Of a stretch of 64,000 nucleotides of DNA, positions 44,163 through 54,767 are shown one piece after another. The notes below the pieces were generated by a model. The model had not been told where the DNA came from and did no database searches. It saw only the letters and a list, made by a program, of their open reading frames with translations. Origin of the DNA: Ariolimax columbianus (Eukaryota > Mollusca > Gastropoda > Stylommatophora > Arionidae); NCBI GenBank assembly GCA_036924085.1, contig JAVGWX010000019.1:13133196-13197195 (forward strand). Direction: 5' to 3'. Each line of letters opens with the position of its first letter. The stretch's first letter is position 1. The position numbers were made by a program, and so were the translations under genes.

Positions 44163-44176
44163 GAATTGTAGAATAT
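44163..44176. repeat. Target-site duplication, right copy
   Basis: GAATTGTAGAATAT directly after the GAA tail; partner of 38628-38641. The first G-A-A could belong to the tail, so the true length is 11-14 bp. Confidence 0.9.
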
Positions 44177-44610
44177 AGCGCCCAATTCAGAAATGCGTTG
44201 GCATGCCAAACAAGTTAAGCATCCATACATTTCTGCAAACAGCTCAGGTGAGATGGACGGCACATATTTGCATTCCCAATGAGCTTCCCCAAGTAGATGT
44301 CACGTGATGAACTAAGAAAATGCAAGTCGAGGACAGGAGAAAGGCTACAGAGATTGGTTGGAAGTATATATACAAATCTTCAACACTGATCTCACCTCCT
44401 GTAACTTGCATGCTTATAACCATTGCGCCTGGAGTGCAAGCATCTCCAAAGGTGTTAAGATCGCAGATTCAAACGCTGTGGCCTAGAGAAAACGTGTCGC
44501 ATAAAAGAGCAGATCTCGCGACGACTCCACATGTGATCACACAAATATAAGCCCCGACCGTGACAACTATGCGAGAACGATCTCGCAGCTCATGATGATG
44601 ATTGATGTCG

Positions 44611-45894
44611 TCATCTTTGCTTGCGATTAGGAACTATTACTTTATTGGAAACGGAATTCGTGTGGATCTTTAATAAGTAGTTGACGAATAAGTCATCGTG
44701 TAGATGTGTGCATATTTAATGACGTGTCTGGTGTTATTGCTTATGGTATGCTTTAATTAGTATAATATACTACGTCTAGGAAAGTATTTATCAAAATGTA
44801 GTCCGCTTTGTCAGTCAAAGTATTAAACAGTGAGACAGAACGCTAGGCGACAACTGGGATTGGGGAAAACAACGTACAAGGGAAACTGATAGAGGAACGA
44901 GAAATCAGTGAGTTTGCCAACGGAAACGCCAGTTAGGAATATATAGTTTTATTATTTACTCATTGAATGTTAAAAATATAGAAAAAACGACACATACACA
45001 CACACATATACTAACAGGCGCATACATATGTCAACTATATCAGACACCTTAGCGATGTTGAAGAGCAGCAGACAAGTGTGAAAGAGGAGTTGGCAATTCG
45101 AGGATCTATCAACTGGCCTACAGTTTCATTCCATCAATGGCGGATGCCTCGGTAACAGAGAAATTCAAAAGACAACCAAGAATGAATCTATACGGTTTCA
45201 CGTGTGCAGCATTTGTGACTTACTGTGTGAATCTTGTATAATTAGTCCATTCTAGAAAAGTACAAACGACTGAAATGAGACATATACACAATGTGGTAAA
45301 TGTAGCAAGAAGAGAACCAGTCAGTAGATATACAGTACATCAGGTTCTCAAAATCCACAATTGCATATTTGAATTAAGCAATATTAATGTTCTTAGTTTT
45401 TGAAGTCTTCAGGACTAATGAAGATTGACTACCACGGCAGTATCTGAAGCAACGAAACAATGTTCCAGACGTCCAAGACGAAACAAAGCGTGCTGGTATG
45501 TGTACGATAAAACAGGTCATACAAGAATCGTTTTCCGTCTTGCTAAATACTCATCAAAGATAAGATCTGTATAGCGACCTGAACATTTCAGAGCATTCTA
45601 TTTGGAATTTAGGTCAGCTATTTTCTGCACTTTACACCGTTTAAAAAGCTAAATATTGAACATTTAAACACTCGATCGGTGATCTATAACAAAGTGAAAA
45701 TTACAAATCACATTGGTGACCTAACTATGTTCGGCTCGCTGCATCAATCCCTACGTGATTCTGTGACGTCAGAATATGAAAGAAGCTTCAGGGTGTCCAT
45801 TTTTGCGTGGGATGTTTCAGTCATTGTTTACACTTGTGGAGAACATCTATTTTACATACGGAGCTATTCAGTAGAGCTAGTCTTCTTTATCTTC
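44611..45894. other. No gene recognised
   Basis: AT-rich sequence with small unassigned frames. Confidence 0.4.
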
Positions 45895-46170
45895 TTTAAT
45901 TAATTGCTTCAGTTTCTTGCCCGGTTAACGAAGGAGACAGCACTACATGTCTTCGCCGGATCCCAGCATCTTTTTAAGCATGTTCACTCCCCCGGGGAAG
46001 ACTGCCTTTTATTGGTTTCTATAAGTGGGAAAGTCCTGCATGACATGTTCTTGTGTTTGCTTGAGCGCTCCGCATTTGCATGGGGTTGTGTCTCCAAGGC
46101 CCATTCTGTAGAGATCTGTCTTGATTCTGCAATGTCCCTATCAGAGTCTAAAGATCTTTGTCTGCCCACC
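45895..46170 (-). mobile_element. LINE C-terminal knuckle fragment, second RNase H-type family
   Basis: Minus strand reads RTDLYRMGLGDTTPCKCGAL, then KQTQEHVMQDFPTYRNQ and GGVNMLKKMLGSGEDM. It resembles the CxCG-x-H knuckle of the main LINE but is a different family, and the last cysteine is replaced. Strongly truncated. Confidence 0.5.
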
Positions 46171-46628
46171 TATGCCAGTTTTCTATGTTGTCATTAAGTA
46201 ACATTATAAGACGGTCTATGACACATCGAACACTGCACTGATATCTGATCAAGAGGAAGATAGCGGATAGAACAGTGTGATATTAATTATGCACACATCT
46301 ATTAAAGCTGAGTAGAAATGGCGATTTAGAAAGAAAGTTAAGAATAATTTAACGTTTCTCTAAAATTGACCTATTGTTCATATTTGGAATGTCAGTACTA
46401 ATGCAACACTTGAATACTAAAATTCACTGATTCGATTGATCGATTTGAGGTAACTCTCTTACTAGCTTTTTACATGGTATATCTAGAAGTAATCTCAAAG
46501 TTCGGATGACAAACACTACAGTATTTTTGGAAGCTTACATGCGGACCAGTGGTGGTAAAGTTAAATTCATCGAAAGGAAAATAATGTGAGAATTTACATA
46601 AATCTATTGGAAATTGAGCTATTCTTAC
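46171..46628. other. Intron-like sequence, no gene recognised
   Basis: AT-rich sequence downstream of the donor of the Ig exon at 46629-46846. Confidence 0.4.
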
Positions 46629-46846
46629 CTTTAAATAAGAGTGTCCACCTTGTCGACTTTGAGCTGCTCGATAAAAAGCAATAGATCTGTATCTTTTAGT
46701 TGTGGTCAACGTTCTAGCAATATGCAAAAAGTCTGTGGCATTAAAATTATGCTCTGTGATATTCAGACGATTTGCTTCACAAATAACAGAGAATCCTTGC
46801 CCATATGATATTTCATATGTGGTTACTATTGGTTCCATGCATTTTC
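46629..46846 (-). CDS. Ig-like domain, first-half exon
   Basis: Minus-strand exon of 218 bp: acceptor TGTGTCCCCAG, phase 1; donor AAG then GTAAGA, phase 0. Encodes KCMEP at the start, ISYGQGFSVICEANRLNIT with the first Ig cysteine, and FLHIARTLTTTKRYRSIAFY. Potential N-glycosylation sites (NIT, NAT). Same length and borders as the exon at 60573-60790. The open frame extends upstream to a Met at 46910 through the acceptor; I treat that part as intron. The best 3' partner is the exon at 32130-32331. Confidence 0.75.
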
Positions 46847-47034
46847 CTGGGGACACAAGAAAACAACTAAAATCATACACAATTGTTAGAGTGTACAACT
46901 CTTTTGACATAATTGGCAGTTATTGAGAATTTTAAAAATTAGGCCAGATATGATCTGCTAAACCTCACTGGGTAAACCATCACAGACAGCTTTCAAGCCC
47001 AGTAACGTTTCTTGTAGCTTTTCCGTGTCTAGTC

Positions 47035-47300
47035 CATCTTCACACGTTGTCCATCTTGACACTTAGTCCATCTTTCCACGTGGTCCATCTTCACACGTGG
47101 TCCATCCTCACACGTGGTCCATCCTCACACGTGGTCCATCCTCACACGTAGTCCATCATCACACGTAGTCCATCTTTACACTTAGTCCATCTTCACACGT
47201 AGTCCATTCTCACACGTAATCCATCCTCCCGCGTAGTCCATCATCACACTTAGTCCATTCTCCCACGTTGTCCATTTTCACACGTAGTCGATCCCCACAC
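47035..47300. repeat. 17-bp minisatellite, about 15 units
   Basis: Units like ACACGTAGTCCATCTTC with substitutions, directly before a LINE RT segment. Confidence 0.9.
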
Positions 47301-48300
47301 CCGGTCCACCATCAAGGGAATATTGAACATATTGGGAACTCCCGTTTAATTTGCCTGCTCCCGACAATATGCACGATATTCCCAATAGTCATTGTCAACA
47401 GAGTCGACAAGCAGCTTGATAAACACCAAAGTCGGGAACAAGCGGGATTCAGAAAATGGCTCTCCCCATTAATCACCTGCACACAATCAATCTCAACTGA
47501 TGTAGATAGCACATGAACTGCGCATTCCATGATGTCCTGTATTCATTGATTATGAGAAAGCCTAGGACAGTATCGAGACCAATGCTGTGCTAAATGCTCT
47601 CAAGTACCAGGGCATCTATGAAACCTATATCAGACTGATGGGGGAAACTAGCAAAGATTGCCATACAGCCATGACACTTTTCCACCGTTCAGTTGAAGTT
47701 CCGACAGCATGAGACAACTGGGTCACCCCATCTCCTGTAAGCTAGTTACAGCGGTTCTAGAAGAGATTTTCTGAAAATTAATTTCAACAGAAGTGTAAAT
47801 ATAGATGGCGATTGGCTTCACACATTCACCATTTTCAGATGACATCGCGGTCATCGGTCATACAATTGAGGACGCCCAACAATCCTTAAACGATATACAT
47901 TAGGTCAGCAGAACTGCTAGTCTGAAAATATTTTGTTTAAACCACAATGCCTCAGAAATTCTTACTACCCAGAGCAAAACATCAATCTAGCAGAGAAAAA
48001 CCATCAAGGCTGTGAACGCCTACTCTGTGAACGTCTACGCTGTGGCTGTGAACGCCTACGCTGTGAACGCTTACGCTGTGAACCCCTACGCTGTGAACGC
48101 TTACGCTGTGAACGCTTACGCTGTGAACCCCTACGCTGTGAACGCCTCAAAATCGACCACGAAATGTTTGGACGACGAACAGCATTTTTTTTAAACACCA
48201 TTAACTCAAAAGTGCAAAAGATAATAAGCACTACGGCAAGCGCCCACACTTTTACATCTACAGTAATTTCCGCAAATATTTAGGGATGCAAAGTGTGAAA
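47300..48300 (+). mobile_element. LINE RT fragment, decayed
   Basis: Plus strand reads NSRLICLLPTICTIFPIVIV, NRVDKQLDKHQSREQAGF, then IDYEKA (motif A), NALKYQGIYETYIRLMGET, and a mutated catalytic box FSDDIAVIGHTIEDAQQSL at about 47837. Several frame breaks. Confidence 0.65.
48005..48148. repeat. 15-bp minisatellite in the LINE
   Basis: About nine units of CTACGCTGTGAACGC with CCC/CTT variants. In frame it codes for CERLR or YAVNA repeats; both are artefacts of the array. Confidence 0.9.
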
Positions 48301-49190
48301 CGTGTGTAGAACAGATGCTGGGAAACTCAGAGAGCAATGATGCGATACGGGATAAGATCTGAAACAAAGAAATCCGACATCAAACTTTTGTTTCGGCAGC
48401 TAGATTTGGGAAACAGCCAACTGCCGCACACATCGCTGGGATGGATTTGTAGTACGCATACCTGACAACTGATGGACACATACAACAACGTTTTGTGGCC
48501 ATATGCCTGTATACGTCTACGGGGTTATAGACCATACACTGAATGCATTCTGCGATGCATATCAACTGATCCACATCCGTCAGCTGTTAGAAACAGAATC
48601 ACCTCCTGCTGATCAATTATGGACGGATTCATCACACCGCAATGTTTTCAACGGTCTGCTGAGGAAACTTTGTCGGATGAAAAAGACATTTTTACAAACT
48701 TGGCGATTGGTATATGCTGTATACACCATAAGTGACGTCATCATGCGTATCGTACGTATGTTCACTGTTGCAGTTAGGTCCGGTTTCATTTGAACACGCC
48801 TCGTGTTATATCATAAGTGCCACATAACGTTCACCTGAAGGTTAACAAACGATACTGATAAGATTAGCTTCAGCGGCATGCATGCGATTGCGTATTGTGA
48901 TACAACAACATCAATCATGGCTACATTTTTCTCACTCATGGTCTCAAAGCATTCCCGATGGTCTTAAGACTAGAGCTGTATTTTGTTATAAAGGTCGCCA
49001 ATGCTTACAATAACGATTTGCACAAATATGTGAGAACAAATGGCTGAAGAGCCTCCATCGCAATGTCCGAGAAGATTGGAACACCTGCTTTAACAAAAAG
49101 CCAACAAGTATTCAATTTTGGTCTTGGAAAGTCAAGTTTGTGAGATTGGAATTACATGATATTTCTGCAAGTTTTCTTCCGACCTGTCAT
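48301..49190. other. No gene recognised
   Basis: Unassigned; the frame at 48503-48793 has no recognisable domain. Confidence 0.4.
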
Positions 49191-49194
49191 CCTT

Positions 49195-50010
49195 AATGAA
49201 AGGGTTTTGTTTCAAAAGTCCTAACTGAAAGTGTTTTGTTTCACATTTCCTTAATGAAAGGGTTTTGTTTCACATTCCCTTAATGAAAGGGTTTTGTTTC
49301 ACATTCCCTTAATGAAAGGGTTTTATTTCACATTTCCTTAATGAAAGGGCTGTGTTTCAAATGTCCTTACTGAAAGGGTTTTGATTCAACTGTCCTTAAT
49401 GAAAGGTTTTTTTCACATTTCTTTAATGAAAGGGTTTTGTTTCACATTTCCTTAATAAAAGGGTTTTGTTTCACATTTCTTTCATGAAAGGGCTGTGTTT
49501 CAAATGTCCTTACTGAAAGGGTTTTGATTCAACTGTCCTTAATGAAAGGTTTTTTTTCACATTTCTTTAATGAAAGGGTTTTGTTTCACATTTCCTTAAT
49601 AAAAGGGTTTTGTTTCACATTTCTTTCATGAAAGGGATGTGTTTCAACTGTCCTTACTGAAAGGGTTTTGTTTCACATTCTTTACCAGAAGGTTTTGTTT
49701 CAGGTTTCCTAATTGCAATTTTTTTCTTTTATATTTCCTTAATGAAAGGGTTTTATTTCATATTTCCTTAATGAAAGGGTTTTATTTCATATTTTCTTAA
49801 TGATAGGATTTTATTTCATATTTTCTTAATGAAAGGGTTTTATTTCATATTTTCTTAATGATAGGGTTTTATTTCATATTTTCTTAATGAAAGGGTTTTA
49901 TTTCATATTTTCTTAATGATAGGGTTTTCTTTCGCATTTCCTTAATTAAAGAGTTTTGTTTCGCATTTCCTTAATGAATGTGTTATGTTCCATATTTCCT
50001 TAATGAAAAA
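49195..50010. repeat. About 29-bp minisatellite, about 27 units
   Basis: Units like CCTTAATGAAAGGGTTTTGT plus TTCACATTT. Longer blocks of several unit variants recur (49395-49500 and 49540-49640 share the same order of variants), indicating a higher-order structure. The right part (49730-49930) switches to a TTTTATTTCATATT variant. Confidence 0.95.
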
Positions 50011-51339
50011 GGTTTAAAAAAATCTACACATATTATCAACAATACAATTCTCAGTAAATGAAAACATTTCAAATGAGTTATTTTTCCACTTTTTGCTTCA
50101 ATGCGTTACATTTTTTTCACTAAAGGATGAATTGTAAATTTCAGTGAAAAAACGGTCGTGGTATCCCCTTTCTGATACATATTAAGTTCTTTGAGTCTTA
50201 GTCTTAGTCCTAGTCGACCTGTACTTTTACAGGGGCATACGCCCCGGTACAGGTTCCATATCTGAACTGAACTGGATGTAGTCAAGAATAGGCTGTCATG
50301 CTTATCACGGAGTTTATTATGGGTAACCAATGTTCCAGTACATTCTAATAGACTCAAACGCTAGAGCAACGTATACCCTCAGCTTGTTAGGCGCCATCTA
50401 TGCTGCTCTTAGCAAACCACCTAAACATGACCGGTATTATGTATGTCACACAGAAAGTCGCCTCTTCCAACATGCTACATGTGGGGCAGTGGTGCTATTA
50501 CTGTCTTTGTCATACACAAATACCCTGCTAACAACTGTATTTTGAGTTTCTCAAATAAATCTGAAAGATAGCATAATTTGCACAACCAGTTTCCATTGTG
50601 AAAGATATCGCTATTATTTGAGTTATTTTCAGACAGAAATAGTATTATTTTAATTTTTAACACTAATAGCCATCTCAAAGCACACATCTGTGACAGCCTT
50701 CATCTGTATGCTGTAAATATGCTGAAATTAGATTCCAGTTCATCGCATAAATTTGCAACGAGAATTGAATTATCCCGGTGCTACAGTATATATAGCTTTG
50801 ACAAAGTTAACCACCTCTCCATGGTTTAGATTGTATTGATTGTGTTCAAATTTGGCTCTGGAATTAAAGCAGCGGCTTAGCTAATTTTTTCGGTCGTCCA
50901 GACGAAATTCGTACGCCGGAGAAACAATAAAAACACTGAACAACTAAACAACTCAACACAACAACTAACACTGAACAACTAAACAACTCAACACAACAAC
51001 TAACACTGAACAACTAGCAAAAACTCCGAACACGACGTATCACAAATTGCAACAAACGTCGTCTGCACAACACGAAACTATTCAGTAACGCGTGTTGATC
51101 AACTGTTGTGAAACTTAAACTTGTTAGTAATTAGTTGACACGGTGTTCTGCACAAGGAGAAACTGAAGTTGACCTCCGTCTGGCGGAAATAACATATTTT
51201 TCATACATAACAATCGTATACCATCCAAGTTGTTAGTAATTGATATCGGATAACATTACAATGATCATCCTACATAGGAAAAATCTTTAGCTGGTCCTTA
51301 TTAATCATATAATTATATAATCATTCTATAATTTTTATA
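50011..51339. other. No gene recognised; short tandem duplication
   Basis: Includes a roughly 36-bp duplication (CAACTAAACAACTCAACACA) at about 50940-51015. Otherwise unassigned. Confidence 0.45.
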
Positions 51340-51655
51340 GAAAGGTCATCAGATTACAAAGGACTGAAAAAAAGAAAGAAATTCAGACATTCGAAAAGAG
51401 TTAGAAATAGAGGAGAAATGGTTCATGAATTTCAACAACAAAATGCCATAGTGTTCCCACTTCAAAGGACACACCACTCTTGAGAGAACGGTAATGGAAG
51501 GTATGGTGCATGGTAACAGAGGCAGAGGGACACAAAGAAGGCGGTCACCAAGGAAAGCTTTGGTATGACTCTGGAGTTGGCTAGAAAATTGTTAAAAAGA
51601 TCGAGATTCTTCCAGACGGGCACTGATGGGAGATACGTTCTACAAACGGCTTGCT
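51340..51655 (+). mobile_element. RTE-like LINE 3' fragment
   Basis: Plus strand reads LERTVMEGMVHGNRGRGTQR and LMGDTFYK, matching the C-terminus at 7390-7570. It ends just before the Ig exon splice donor at 51672. Confidence 0.6.
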
Positions 51656-51671
51656 GCATTTTTATACTCAC

Positions 51672-51873
51672 CTCCAGCAGTCACTTCCTGTTGATGTATA
51701 GCTTCTTTCTGACTGCCGTTGGTTAAGACGTATATAACACGACATTCGTAAACCCCAGCGTCCTGACATGTGGCATCATTGATCTCCCACACAATTTTCA
51801 TGTGATCATTTCTTTGAGAACATCCAGTTTTTCCACTAAAATTGAAATCCCAATTTCTGCCTAAGGGAATGTT
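51672..51873 (-). CDS. Ig-like domain, second-half exon
   Basis: Minus-strand exon of exactly 202 bp: acceptor CCACTGCCTAG, phase 0; donor GTGAGTA, phase 1. Encodes GRNWDFNFSGKTGCSQRND, MKIVWEINDATCQDAGVYEC (Ig F-strand signature with the second cysteine and an extra cysteine before it), RVIYVLTNGSQKEA and QQEVTAG. The 5' partner is most likely the exon at 60573-60790, 8.7 kb upstream. A LINE tail lies within 20 bp of its donor. Confidence 0.75.
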
Positions 51874-52299
51874 CTAGGCAGTGGAAGATGGATATAGTTA
51901 TAAATAAATATTACTATACATCTATTTTAATTGTTAGAATAAAACGTAAAATACATTCGGTCATATAAGATAATATTTATCTAACATGTTCGTCCCGTCC
52001 ATGTCACCCAATGCTTCCTCGAAATAATTTCGCGAGTTCTCTACAATTTCATTTTGTTATATACATCATTATTTACTATTAACTGATTATTTTGACAAAG
52101 TTCTTATAGGTGAGATACCCGGAAACACAGAACACAATATATTATATTGGAAATTGTGCTATGTAATAATGCGATTTATTATACTGATGAATCATATCAA
52201 ATGGTATGATTATTTAATTATACCAAAGAAGAGTTAACTGCAAGAGTTAAGCGCAGCAGCAGGTATATTTTTCCATGCAATAAACAGATCATTCCACAG
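51874..52299. other. Intron-like sequence, no gene recognised
   Basis: AT-rich; near 52065-52100 it carries the inverse copy of the 34-base motif seen at about 27138-27171. Confidence 0.4.
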
Positions 52300-52593
52300 C
52301 AAAAGAGACATAAGCATGAAAACAAAGATGGATGTATACCGCTCGACATATGTGCATGACCTGACATATGGATGTGAGTCATGGGCAATGACTACAGCCC
52401 AAGCAAAGCAACTACAAACGTCACAGAAGAGATATCTAAGAAAGGCGGTTCAGGTGAGGAAAAGGGACAAGATCCGTGACCAGACAATACGTAGAAATCT
52501 CGAAGTTAAAACCATGCAGATACGAGTGGAGCAGTCCTAGCTACAGTAGTTTGGCCATGTCTGTAGAATCGAAGAAGATCGGATCCCAAAGCC

Positions 52594-52865
52594 TAGCTAC
52601 TGCGAAAGCATTTGTCAAGAATGTTTTCATTAATCAAGAACGAAAGTCAGAGGCGCAAAGACGATCAGATACCGTCGTAGTTCTGACCATAAACGATGCC
52701 GACTAGCGATCCGCAGGAGTTGCTACGATGAGTCTGCGGGCAGCTTCCGGGAAACCAAAGTATTTGGGTTCCGGGGGAAGTATGGTTGCAAAGCTGAAAC
52801 TTAAAGGAATTGACGGAAGAGCACCACCAGGAGTAGAGCATGCGGTTTAATTTGACTCAACACGG
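52594..52865 (+). pseudogene. 18S rRNA-derived segment
   Basis: Runs TACTGCGAAAGCATTTGTCA, GATCAGATACCGTCGTAGTT, GATGCCGACTAGCGATC, CTTCCGGGAAACCAAAG to AAAGGAATTGACGGAAGAGC and ACTCAACACGG, colinear with 18S. A few substitutions; 5'-truncated by the insertion. Confidence 0.85.
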
Positions 52866-53261
52866 CCAACGCTGAAATGATTGACAGGCCGAGAGCACTT
52901 TCGTTGGGTCTAATATGGAACGGGTGCTGGAATTAGACCCTCGGAAATCTGGGGCTAAGCTCTCTGTGGTTCGATTGGCCCGCATTCAGTATTCGATAAA
53001 GGGATTGACGGAAGGGCACCACCATGAGTGGAGCCTGCGGCTTAATTTGACTCAACACGCCAACACTATAACATGACTGACAGACTGAGAGCACTTTCGT
53101 TAGGTCTAATAGGGAACGTGTGCTGGTATTAGACCCACGGAAGACAGGTCAGTTTTACCCTCTTAATGAAAGAGCGTCTGCTACGGCAACCCTGCTTAAT
53201 ATTACATAAACTGCAGGTTTCAGACACTTGGTCATGACTGACAGATAAAAAAGCCCTCTAT

Positions 53262-53745
53262 TGATTCGTTGGGTCTAATAGTGAACGGGTGCTGGTATTA
53301 AACCTTCGGAAGACAGGTCAGTTTTACCCTACAAATGACAGGGCGTTGCTACGGTAATCCTGCTCTATTCGAGAGGAGTCGCAGATATTTGTCCACGTAC
53401 TAGGCCCAAAAGCCAATGGCGCGAGGCTACCATGTGAGGGATTACGGCCGAACGCCTCTAAGCCGGAATCCCGCACTAATTCTCCGCACCACGGTGATGG
53501 AAGGCTACGATATGGTTGGGACCTGGGGCTCGCGTCTTAGCCCGACCTGGTCGAGCCGCAGAAAGAGATCTCTGCCGTCCGCCGAACAAAGCGGGCGGGA
53601 AGCTGCGCGATACACACCCCATACGGCGATGAGGTATGAAACCCCTAGTAAAAGACTTATTTCTCGGTCGGGGTGTCTTAAGCAGTAGATCAGCTTCCTC
53701 ACTGAGAACTGCTGAGACTCAACCCTTTACCATGAGATATGTCCG
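53262..53745 (+). pseudogene. 28S rRNA 3'-end-derived segment
   Basis: Shows TAGTGAACGGGTGCTGG, CAGGTCAGTTTTACCCTACA, TGCTACGGTAATCCTGCTC, CGAGAGGAGTCGCAGATATT, GAACGCCTCTAAGCCGGAAT and CTCGGTCGGGGTGTC up to the 28S terminus-like CAACCCTTTACCATGAGA. A partial repeat of the SRL-to-CCCGCC part follows at about 53813-53935. The small ORFs here (53416-53688, 53636-54121) are shadows. Confidence 0.8.
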
Positions 53746-54767
53746 CACATTAGGCGAACAACATCTCCGTGCCATGACCAGGCTTGTCCCGTCGTCAAAT
53801 GCACTCCTTCGAGAGGAATCACAGGTCGCTGACATTTGGTCCACGTGCTTGGCTGATAAGCCAATGGTGCGAAGCTGCCATCTGAGGGACTACGGTCGAA
53901 CGCCTCTAAGCCAGAATCCCGCCATAAATATCAGCACATCTGTGATGGGCGGCTACGACATGGCTGGGGCTTGCGTCTCAGCCCGGCCCGGTCGAGCCGC
54001 AGAAATGCACCTGGTTAAATGCACTCCTGCCTCGCTCTTTGCCTCTGTCTGTTATCAGTCATCCCAATGGACGCAGAAGAGATGCAGTCCAGAGGACATT
54101 GCACCTCCTTCCCTATTGTGACAACCCCCCGGGTGGCGGGGAATGTTAGGCGTACCATCACTGCAGATGAGCCGAGAAAATAAAGGGAGCAAAGAGATAC
54201 CTCACTCACATGCACATGCTACGTTTCTGGCAGGACGTGACGATCCTGGGACACAGTCACACTGGACTGCCTCTCTTCCAGGATAGTACAAACTAGTACA
54301 TAGTCCATAATATCATTGCCAAACCCTATAGACACGAGTAGGGAAGACTCGATAGTCCTGCAAAACAACTTCCTAAGAGAGACAACTCTGACCAAAAACA
54401 GCCTTGCAGTTAGGCTGGGGACAGCCAAAGGCTAAGGAGGGCAACCCTTCAGAAACGCCTGTTGAAATCGGATGCACTGAGCCACAGGCTAAACAAAATA
54501 AAACAGTGCAACGTAAGTATCGCTGTAAACAGCGTACGAAGAAGAAGAAGGATCCCAAAGCGGTCATAGGAGATAAAAAGTAAACGACGCAGACCTTCAG
54601 GACGTCGCAAAGTACGTTCGGAAGACAACATCCCAAAGTCCTTAAGTGATCCAGGGCTGGATTGGAAAGAGGCCATAAAAAAGACGGCGGATAGAGCAGA
54701 ATTGCGGTCTCTCTGGAAAACCTCTACACCTCACAGTAGAGGAGGGGCGTCTAAATTATTTGATTTA

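Larger units (their letters stand above)
35400..44610 (+). mobile_element. RTE-like LINE, decayed and split by the main element
   Basis: Plus strand reads an AP endonuclease start (TYKLERRITLIVRELALNLG, LTFFWSGRGSTARYVSAVGL at 35410-35620), an endonuclease end (HLIDYVVIRR at about 36010), linker minisatellites, a pre-RT segment (EDEVRDAISCRSRRKGSLLD, PAEIYQTFSRY at about 37530-37630), RT motif B (NDIKQGCLLAATLFSMVF at about 38070) and thumb (HNFAYLDSTLNNIE). After the 38642-44162 insertion it resumes with an Arg-Ile-Val-Glu-Tyr segment and ends near ATGATGATG at 44593-44602. Full of stops. Confidence 0.7.
52593..54549 (+). mobile_element. rRNA-headed non-autonomous LINE derivative, copy 2
   Basis: A 1957-bp insertion with a 12-bp TSD (GGATCCCAAAGC, 52581-52592 and 54550-54561). 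It begins inside 18S (CTACTGCGAAAGCATTTGTC), then a second 18S/28S module (about 52996-53170), a 28S 3' block (about 53262-53745), a partial second 28S block (about 53813-53935), LINE leader, and a junction (AACGTAAGTATCGCTGT, then ACAGCGTACGAAGAAGAAG) that skips the entire ORF. The tail resembles the subfamily of copy D rather than the intact element. It must depend on a LINE protein in trans. Confidence 0.9.
52300..54740 (+). mobile_element. RTE-like LINE C-terminal part, split by insertion
   Basis: Left part (to 52580): LTYGCESWAMTTAQAKQLQT, SQKRYLRKAVQVRKRDKIRD, FGHVCRIEEDRIP. Right part (from 54562): KAVIGDKK, RRPSGRRKVRSEDNIPKSLS, DWKEAIKKTADRAELRSLW. The two join in sense across the 52593-54549 insertion once one TSD copy is removed. 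Confidence 0.8.
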
